A DNA stretch of 64,000 bases from Hypomesus transpacificus (taxonomy: Eukaryota; Chordata; Actinopteri; Osmeriformes; Osmeridae). How positions within the stretch are numbered: position 1 is the first letter of the stretch; the number at the start of each line of letters is the position of its first letter. Where the stretch lies: NCBI RefSeq assembly GCF_021917145.1, contig NC_061064.1:6216091-6280090 (forward strand). Direction: 5' to 3'. The notes under the pieces were generated by a model that saw nothing but the letters and a program-made list of their open reading frames with translations, did no database searches and was not told where the DNA came from. The position numbers and the translations under genes were made by a program. Of this stretch, positions 56,501-64,000 are shown piece by piece.

Positions 56501-58742
56501 TGAAAACTGTGTTTTTCCTTGACCAAGGACAATAGTTGTCATTAAAGCAGTGGATAAATTGTATTTGTTTATCGGATTTACCTAACAATCAGAAGGCAGA
56601 TAGAACTACAAAATGAATTGTTTCCATATTTCTGACTAAGCGTGCGTCCGTGTGTGAAAACTAGCTGACAAGCTCCTCCTCCACCTTCCAGGTGAAAGTA
56701 ATGACTGACAACGAGCTCTTAGGGTACGCCTGTGAGCAGTTCCTGGGGAAGTCCGTGCAGGAGATCAAGAGTGTCATCCTGCAGACACTGGAAGGTCACC
56801 TGCGCTCCATCCTCGGTAGGGACACAGCTCAACACAGGTTCCCCCCTCTCATGCCAGGATGCACCCAAACAGCATTCGCCTTGGACTTCAGCTTGACAAA
56901 CGCACTGTAGGCGTTTGTGGCTGAGACCGTCCCCCTAAGTTGACGCAAGCTCTTGTGTTCCAGGCACTCTGACAGTGGAGCAGATCTACCAGGACAGGGA
57001 CAGGTTTGCCAGTCTGGTGCGGGAGGTGGCTTCGCCCGATGTGGGCCGCATGGGCATCGAGATCCTCAGCTTCACCATCAAGGTTCGACCTGGGAGAGGG
57101 TGTCTACCTCCTGTGACGAGGGGCAGAGTCCAGCCATTGAAGCCTATTCACTCCCAACGACATCCATGGTAGCTGTGCTCACCCAGCATGTTTCTGTGTC
57201 TCCCTGGTAGGACGTGTATGATAAAGTGGAGTACCTGAGCTCCCTGGGGAAGTCCCAGACAGCAGCAGTGCAGAGAGACGCCGACATAGGAGTCGCTGAG
57301 GCCGAGAGGGACGCAGGCATCAGGGTAAGAGCACCAACTGGATGTCTGGGGGGGAAGAGGGAAGTGTTCCAAACAAACGGCCTTTCCGCCACCGCGCTCA
57401 CTTTCACTCTCCGTCTTTTCGCTTGCGCCCCCTCGACAGGAAGCGGAATGCAAAAAAGAGATGATGGACATGAAGTTCCAGGCGGACACCTTGATGGCCG
57501 ACTCGAAGCGCGAGCTGGAAATGCAGCGGGCCGCCTTCAACCAGGAAGTCAACACCAAGGTACCAGATTAGCGATCATAACGACCCTCGGTGGCAATCAA
57601 AAGCACGCGCACGGCCCCACACAAACACACCCCGCGTCCTCCTCTCTCTCGACCCTAGAAAGCAGAGGCCCAGCTGGCCTACGAGCTACAGGCCGCTAAG
57701 GAGCAGCAGAAGATCCGTCTGGAAGAGATCGAGATCGAGGTGGTGCAGAGGAAGAAGCAGATCACCATCGAGGAGAAGGAGATCCAGCGCACGGACAAGG
57801 AGCTCATCGCCACGGTGAAGAGGCCCGCCGAGGCCGAAGCCTACAAGATGCAGATGCTGGCCGAGGGACAGAAGTGAGGATACTGCTTCCGGAATGTTTC
57901 TGGACATTAATATCATGGGGGATGTTCCACTTCATCTGTACGTTAGGTTGAAGTGTACTCGTGGCTGTAGTTTCATAACCCTTCTCTTGCCTTGGTCATT
58001 GCCCTCGCCTAGGATTAAGAGGGTGTTGACTGCCCAGGCCGAGGCTGAGAAAATCCGCTGCATAGGTGAGGCAGAGGCCGGCTCCATAGAGGTGGTGGGG
58101 AAGGCAGAGGCTGAGAAGATGAGGCTGAAGGCTGAGGCCTACCAGCAGTACGGAGAGGCTGCCAAGACCGCCCTGGTTCTGGAGGCCTTGCCCAAGGTCA
58201 GTGAACCACACACACACACACACAGACACACACATTTATCAGTGATGCCGTACACAAATGAACGGGTTCCCATTGTGATTAAACCGATGAAGGAGATGAT
58301 ATCTTTTCGGCCTTTACACAGATTGCAGGCAAAGTGGCGGCGCCCCTCGCCCGGACCAATGAGATTATCATCCTGAGCGGGGAGGGCGGTCGCGTGACCG
58401 GAGAGGTGAACCGTCTGCTGGCTGAGCTCCCCGTGTCGGTCAACGCCCTCACAGGGGTGGACCTGACCAAGGTGAGGGCGGCAGAACTCAGCCCGTGATT
58501 GGCTCACTGCAACTGCAGGCAACACACAAGCCCATATGCTGTGTCATTAAGAGGCCTGGGATTCCTGTGATATATATCACAACACTATTTTTAGTGTACC
58601 GATCAAACACGATTTATCTTGGAGAACCGCAGAGAGAGCTGTATCTTGTTCCTCCATCCTGGCAGCAAGATAAACTATTTTTTTTGTGTTCCTGTTTCTG
58701 CAGATCCCCTTGCTTCAGAAGATGGTCAACCCACAAGCATGA
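47511..58742 (+). CDS. flot2: Flotillin-2 (reggie-1)
   Basis: Flotillin-2 is a membrane-microdomain scaffold on the inner leaflet and endosomes, forming oligomers with flotillin-1. Coding exons: 47511-47559, 51174-51255, one of 52968-53058 or 53635-53725, 56692-56815, 56964-57082, 57211-57324, 57440-57559, 57659-57873, 58013-58196, 58322-58471, 58704-58742. With one third exon the protein is 428 aa, equal to human. The start [20 protein letters not shown] keeps the myristoylation glycine G2 and the palmitoylated C4, C19 and C20. The PHB/SPFH domain follows ([19 protein letters not shown]). The flotillin half is coiled-coil and rich in EA/AE repeats ([15 protein letters not shown]). The C-terminus is [15 protein letters not shown]. 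The two third exons cannot be joined together without losing the frame. AATAAA lies at 60543-60548. Confidence 0.96.
47560..51173 (+). other. flot2 intron 1
   Basis: A 3.6-kb intron, mostly AT-rich. It holds an exon-like open segment at 47968-48099 and a TG-rich spot near 50276-50301. No further exon was supported. Confidence 0.65.
47968..48099 (+). other. Exon-like open segment of unknown origin
   Basis: A 132-bp stretch is open for 44 codons, preceded by TTTTTTCAG and followed by GTTAGT, as a phase-0 internal exon would be. It reads [20 protein letters not shown] and then [20 protein letters not shown] do not recognise it. It cannot be a plain flot2 exon because flot2 exon 1 ends in phase 1. 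It may be a fragment of a duplicated gene or chance. Confidence 0.3.
51256..52967 (+). other. flot2 intron 2
   Basis: A 1.7-kb intron before the first of the two alternative third exons. No exon or recognised repeat was seen. Confidence 0.6.
52968..53058 (+). other. flot2: flot2 alternative exon 3a
   Basis: A 91-nt exon with acceptor TACGTAG and donor CAG/GTAATG. It encodes [20 protein letters not shown] and then [10 protein letters not shown]. It joins exon 2 (phase 2) and exon 4 (phase 0) in frame. The variant residues [16 protein letters not shown] resemble an alternative mammalian Flot2 form that I recall but could not check. Confidence 0.85.
53059..53634 (+). other. flot2 intron between exons 3a and 3b
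   Basis: A 576-bp spacer with a G run near 53366-53379 and C runs near 53553-53565. No exon was seen. It is long enough to be spliced normally, so spacer length alone would not enforce exclusive use of the two exons. Confidence 0.6.
53635..53725 (+). other. flot2: flot2 alternative exon 3b
   Basis: A 91-nt exon with acceptor TCCACAG and donor CAG/GTAATT. It encodes [20 protein letters not shown] and then [10 protein letters not shown], matching the canonical vertebrate flotillin-2 sequence. Confidence 0.93.
53726..56691 (+). other. flot2 intron after exon 3b
   Basis: A 3.0-kb intron with C-rich runs at 53784-53812 and 54580-54605. No exon was seen. Confidence 0.6.
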
Positions 58743-61525
58743 AAACCACCATCTCCCTTCCATAGCCCCTGACCCTAATGCATCTGTATTATGCACTGTT
58801 TATAATCACTGCCTTCAAATCAGAACACTTGAATCGAGATGTGTATTTCTAACAGGTCAAAAAGGTTTTATTCCCTGGACCCCTGGTGCCTTAACTCGAT
58901 AGGACCAGTCTCATCCATGTATCTTTTTAAGGTTTTTTTTTTTTACTCTCTTGTTATTCGTCCATTCGCTTTCGTTTTATTTGACACATCTTTTATACTA
59001 ACACTTTTGTTGTCTAACTGTGATATTATCTTCTGAAAAACAACCATTTTAGGTCAAGCAAAATCTTTTTTCGTGTTTCATGTTAGGTATACTTGTACTG
59101 TCTCCATACCTTTTCACAGTATTTATTCAGCATTTGTTTTGGTTCCGATGTGCAGTGCCTGTATAATCAGTCCAGTGCCCAAGCCTCAGGGACAGATCTG
59201 GTTTGGTCATTCGATTTTCTTTCGTTGCATCTTATGGGCAGATGTAAAAACGTTGTCTGAATATCCTCATGTCTAACTTCTATGAAACCAGTTTGGCTGC
59301 TCAGTTACCCACTTAACTGTGGGTATACGATGTGTGTACACCCATGGGAAGTTGCATCGATACACTTGCACATTCACCTGTGTGCATGTTTGTATTGATC
59401 TGTAAGCCATACACTGTTGATGTTAGCCTTAATAGACCCGGGAGTTCGGCTAGGTTTGCTGACCATCTGTCAACTATCTGGATCATCAGGTCATAGGCAT
59501 TTGGTCTAAGCTTTAACACTTTTAACTATGGGTAAACCATTTGACATGTACGTGCTTTTTGTATATTCCGCTTAACTGTGCAGACCTATGTCAAGAGTTT
59601 GACCTATGTTGAAGGGTTATGTCTCTCGCGTAACGCAGTGTGGCCATGTTCTTGACCTTATTACGTCCACTCGTCACATTTCGTTTTCTTTCTTTTGTAC
59701 ATTGCCACATTCCTCAGCAACCCTGCCTCCATAGCAAGACGACATTTTCTGTTTAATGTCAAGTTGTATTTTTCATTTGAATCTACTGTAGCTCTGCATG
59801 GCAATGTTTTTCAACTTGCCGAATCTTTTTTCACAAGCATTTCTTTCTTTTTTTTACTAACCTACCAATTTCTTTTTACAAAAAACGGTATTTCATAATA
59901 TCTCTAATGAACCCATTGAATCTAGTTGAATGTTTTATTATCATGTCTGTAGGTCACAGCACTACCCATTCACATCCCCAACATGATGCTCACTAGTGGT
60001 ATGAAGCTCTACATTACTATTGGATGTTCAGCGACCATGTGAGGTGTATGTCATGTGATTTAATCTGTTGGATATTTATTCACCTAATACTAAAACGTTA
60101 ATTACATTTATGTCATAATCATTTCCTTTACCCCCTCCCTGGCACCACCTGATGTCACCCTACTAACTCCATGAATGGCCAAGAGGTCCAAACTAATTTC
60201 ACCACAGTTTTATATCCGATCATTCTGTTTTTGCAAATGGCTATCGATGTGATTTGATCTGTTTGTGTACGCCTGTAAATGTACTTGAGACGTTGTGCGT
60301 TACAGACAGAAAACATGGTTAAATCCCACTGTGGGCAAACCCATAATGGATCTAGACTCCAAAATATAATTTCTTGTGCCATGTTTTGTCATATGGATTG
60401 GTTACCGTAATTTAGAGGCAGTTTACAGAGGATTGAACTGATGTAGAATGTAGGTCTATGCCTTTACTCTTAGCTTTATCTAGAGTATCTATGGGAATAT
60501 TTACATGTATCACCTATCATAGAAATGTATCTATTGAAAATCAATAAATGTTTGCGTGAATTTGTTAGTTTGGCTTTGCCAAGAATTTGATGAAAACAAA
60601 TCCAGTTTATATACTTTGTGTTGTTCTCGTGACACGAAGAACAGGAAGATTAAAGGTTTCAACGTGCTATCTTGTAATGCATGACAGGAAGGTAAGAAAG
60701 GGAAACAAAAGTAAGATCAAATATAAAAGCAGCAAACGTGTTTGTGATCAAGGGTTAGACATTTTTTGGGGGGAATGGTTAATATATTTATATTAGGCTG
60801 GTTTATATTATGTCACTTTGCCTCTGGCAATAAAAGAGTCCCATAAGGTACGATAATTTGATGATATGCCATGATACTAATGTCTGTAATATACCGGCAC
60901 TACCAACGGCACTACCTCTATAGTGCTTTTTTTATAGTTATTTGTTATGCATGACTCTGTATTCTGACAACAGGGCACCAATTGGTAACACATTTAGAAT
61001 TGAACTGCTGCTATAAACAGTTTTTTGTACATTTGTACGTACATTATAGGTACAAATTTGGCAAACCGATCTCACGTGTCCCCATAATGTTTTGCTATTG
61101 AAGCAGACATGTCCCAGTCACCCAGAACACATTGACCCAGTCACACAGAACACATTGACTTATCATTGCGTGGGTGCTTCCATAAAAAGCTATAGTTCAT
61201 GGTCACAGGAACTCCAGGTTGAACACGCTCAGACATGACTTTTGTCTTATGGAATGATGAACACTGTAATTCAACTGCAATACCGGTTCAAATTACATTA
61301 TTATTACATTATTCATGGTAATGATATGGGCCTAGGGAAATGGGAAAATCCATTTAATGCTTGATAACAAAAAAGAAATATATACACACTCTTGTAATAA
61401 CATTACTTTTGATCTAACATTTTGAAAACATGTTCTTCACACATCAAAGCACCTTCTAACATTGTAAGGAGGAATGTATTGTCTAGTTTATTCAACATTA
61501 TCTATAAGCTCGTTTTTGGAAGCAT
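58743..61525. other. flot2 3' UTR and gap to the T-box gene
   Basis: The flot2 3' UTR probably extends to AATAAA at 60543-60548, about 1.8 kb. A second AATAAA is at 60829-60834. On the minus strand AATAAA at 61492-61487 lies just after the T-box stop codon. No other gene was seen. Confidence 0.55.
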
Positions 61526-63889
61526 TTACTTCCCACTCTGGTCCTCTAAGAAGAAGTCAAGCAAAGGTGTTTTATAAGAGTACTCTAGTGAGGAGGGGCC
61601 TCTGGGGTTCCCATGGTAATCCCCGAGAGGGCCTACAGGACCCATCAGGCTGTTCTGGTAAAGCATCGTGCCGTGGATGGGCAGGTAGTCTCCTGTGTGC
61701 TCCAGCTGTGGTGGGTAGGGGGGCCGTAGCTGTCTCTCCAGCCCCAGGCTTGGCCTCTCGTCCTGGGCCTGGTGCAGTTTCCCAGGACTCCCAGAGACGG
61801 AGGCCCCCCGGCTGTGGATCCTGTTGAGGATGTTGGCGAGGGGCCTGGGGCTTCCTGGGTCGCAGGACGGGCTCATATCCAGGGAACGCAAGGCGCTCTC
61901 CGAGAGGTGCATCCTGCTGACCTTAGGGGGCAGGGGGAGGGGGTAGTCAAAGTCAGCCTGGCGCTGATGCTCCGCCTGCCGGTCTGGAGGAGGGTGGTGT
62001 CGAGGGGGGAGGGGGGCACCAAGGCCTTGGTGCTGAGGTGGTCCTAACGCTCGACTGCTGTATGGTGCAGGCCGCCTGAAACCCACCAATCCTGAGTGTG
62101 TCTGGCCCAGTGTGTGCGTGAAGAGAGGAGAGGCGACGTTTCGCAAGCGAGGACACACTGCTTCAGTATGCACAGGGCTGCAAGGATAAACAATACATAT
62201 ACTGTGTCATTGTCATCATCAAATCCAGTTAAATTCTATTATTATTGGAGGGTCTTTGTCGTAGTATCGTTTAGGTAGTATGTGGAAGTGATAAATGCCC
62301 ACCTGCTGTAATCTCGGGTGCTTGATGTACTTTGAGGGCTATTTGCCCAGTCCTCAGAGGGAAGGGCTGCAGGGCCCCGGTTCATGAAGGCTGAGATGAA
62401 TGGGTTTGGGGCTGTCGGTCGAGGTGTGTTATCCTGCCTGTAGTCCGTTCCATGGGAGTCCACTGAGCTGGATACTGTGCTGTCGTTTTCATCGGCTGCA
62501 TCTACAGGTCTGGATACTGACAAAGGCAAATTGTCGGCAAGTTGAAAAGAGAATTATCCCTTATCTTAAGGAAAAATGGGAAATACCGAAACTTGAATAA
62601 AATATTTACTGAAATACACAATTCAATATTTTCAGATACCGAGTGGGCCTTGAAGGAAGGCTTTTATGTTTCACATACATGTAGCTGTAGCATAAAATGT
62701 AGATATGTGTTTTTTTTTTAACCATTTGAAGGTATAATCACTTGTTCATCCACATGCTTGTCAGGGCTTGTTTTCTCCTTCTCTCTGAACCTGTGAAGAC
62801 AAATATGTATGTATGATTTCTTAAAAGCATATGGATAAAATAACACATAGGAAAAAAAAAGAAGTCGACGTGTGGCTTTCTGTAATTTCCACAATAACAT
62901 ATTTGTTGTCAGTGAATGTCAAAAGGGCACACGGTGGACCACAGATTCAGAGAACAAACAGTTGGCATTATTTGTAATCTCACTTGAAGGACTTACCTTT
63001 TTCTATTCAGTCCACTGTCCCGAAAGCCTTTGGCAAAAGGATTGTTGTCTATTTTGAGCTTTGTTACCTGAGGAGAAATAAATAATGATTCATTGAACAG
63101 TGTGCACAAGAAGATCGCAGTTCATGCAGTGTCCATATTTTGCCTCAAGAGGGCAGCCCAAACTAAGCTTTTCATCGAAGCTCATCGAAACATCCTGTAA
63201 TTTCGGAGAACATCTACTTCTTGTCATAGTTCATTATTATCAACATGTACTGACCATGTTCTCAGTACGTGAGTTAATATTCTATTAATTCTATCACATA
63301 ATACTTTTCAAAACCATGCATGTTTCTTTACCTCGGCGTTTTGGTAGGCAGTGACTGCTATGAAGGCTGCCTCTGGAAAGGTGAAACGCAGATAGCCCCC
63401 TGAGAAAGGGCTGCAGGGGTCAGGGGATTGGATTATATGCAAGCGGGGCAAGTACTTATGCATAGAATGGAGAATCACCTGCAGACACAAAAGCTTATTT
63501 GTATTATTGACATCGAACCTGTGTATCGATCTGCCTCAGTAAACTTAATGGGTATGTGTATATATGTCATGACAGTGGCATGTTTTCTGCTACATGTGAG
63601 GTTTTAACTGGCAGCTGTCTGTGGCAACTGGGTACGTGGGTAGGATCCCAAACAAGCAGACTGTGACTATCTCAGTGTGGGGAGGATTTCACAGACAGGG
63701 CCATTCTGCCACACGTTGTCTTACCAGGCCATTTGAGTTAAGTGTGTTGTTGGTAAGCTTGAGCTTGTGGAAGGAGACTGGGTACTGCATCCATCTCTCC
63801 CCCAGAGCGGGTGAGTCCGGGTGGATGAAGAAGTGGTTGGCTAGATGAGGGTCTGTCACACCACTAACCTCCCAGTGGTCCTTGGACCA
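61526..63889 (-). CDS. T-box transcription factor, Tbx6/Tbx16-like (partial, 5' end outside window)
   Basis: A DNA-binding T-box regulator. Six exons are visible in order: 63725-63889, 63332-63478, 62997-63067, 62723-62790, 62303-62516, 61526-62177, giving 438 residues to the stop codon at 61526. The first part is the C-terminal half of the T-box: [67 protein letters not shown] and [15 protein letters not shown]. The rest is a proline- and serine-rich C-terminal region without a recognised domain, ending [32 protein letters not shown] and the HSMHKY block fit the Tbx6/Tbx16 group best, but I am not sure of the subfamily. The start and the first half of the T-box lie beyond 64000. Confidence 0.85.
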
Positions 63890-64000
63890 CTAAATGACAT
63901 GGGAAAAGATAGGTTGTTGTGATTACATAATGACATGAAGTCCCGTGAACAACATTGTTTGCGTAATTGTGTGTATGAGTGAGAATGATAACATGAACCT

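Overview
The window is vertebrate nuclear DNA from a teleost fish. The evidence is intron-rich genes with GT-AG splicing, products that align closely to human proteins, tRNA-derived SINEs and a LINE tail of kinds common in fish, a hAT-like non-autonomous transposon, and many CA, CT, C and G simple repeats. Nothing points to a bacterial, viral or plasmid origin. I did not try to name the species.

Nine protein genes can be read exon by exon, and reading frames stay in phase across the introns. From left to right they are: ap2b1 (minus, 3' part cut by the window start), znhit3 (plus), myo19 (minus, 24 coding exons, 961 aa), pigw (plus, one coding exon, 490 aa), ggnbp2 (plus, 13 coding exons, 697 aa), dhrs11 (plus, 7 coding exons, 255 aa, 10.9 kb first intron), an SLC6 amino-acid transporter resembling SLC6A14 (minus, 13 coding exons, 580 aa), flot2 (plus, 428 aa, with a duplicated third exon), and a T-box transcription factor (minus, 5' part beyond the right edge). 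The run znhit3-myo19-pigw-ggnbp2-dhrs11 matches, from memory, the gene order and orientation of human 17q12.

Three gene pairs are divergent with short gaps that should hold shared promoters: ap2b1/znhit3, myo19/pigw and slc6/flot2. Znhit3 and myo19 converge tail to tail. The genes do not form one pathway: they cover clathrin adaptors, snoRNP assembly, mitochondrial transport, GPI-anchor synthesis, a gametogenetin partner, a short-chain reductase, amino-acid uptake, membrane microdomains and transcription.

The less ordinary content is: two mutually exclusive 91-nt exons in flot2; a 1385-bp hAT-like element with 46-bp inverted ends and an 8-bp target duplication; a 15-copy 22-bp minisatellite without indels whose variation falls largely on one CpG; six copies of an acceptor-like repeat just upstream of dhrs11 exon 2; three GC-AG introns; two in-frame acceptors 42 nt apart in ggnbp2; and an exon-like open segment of unknown origin inside flot2 intron 1. 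I found no convincing novel multi-gene system.
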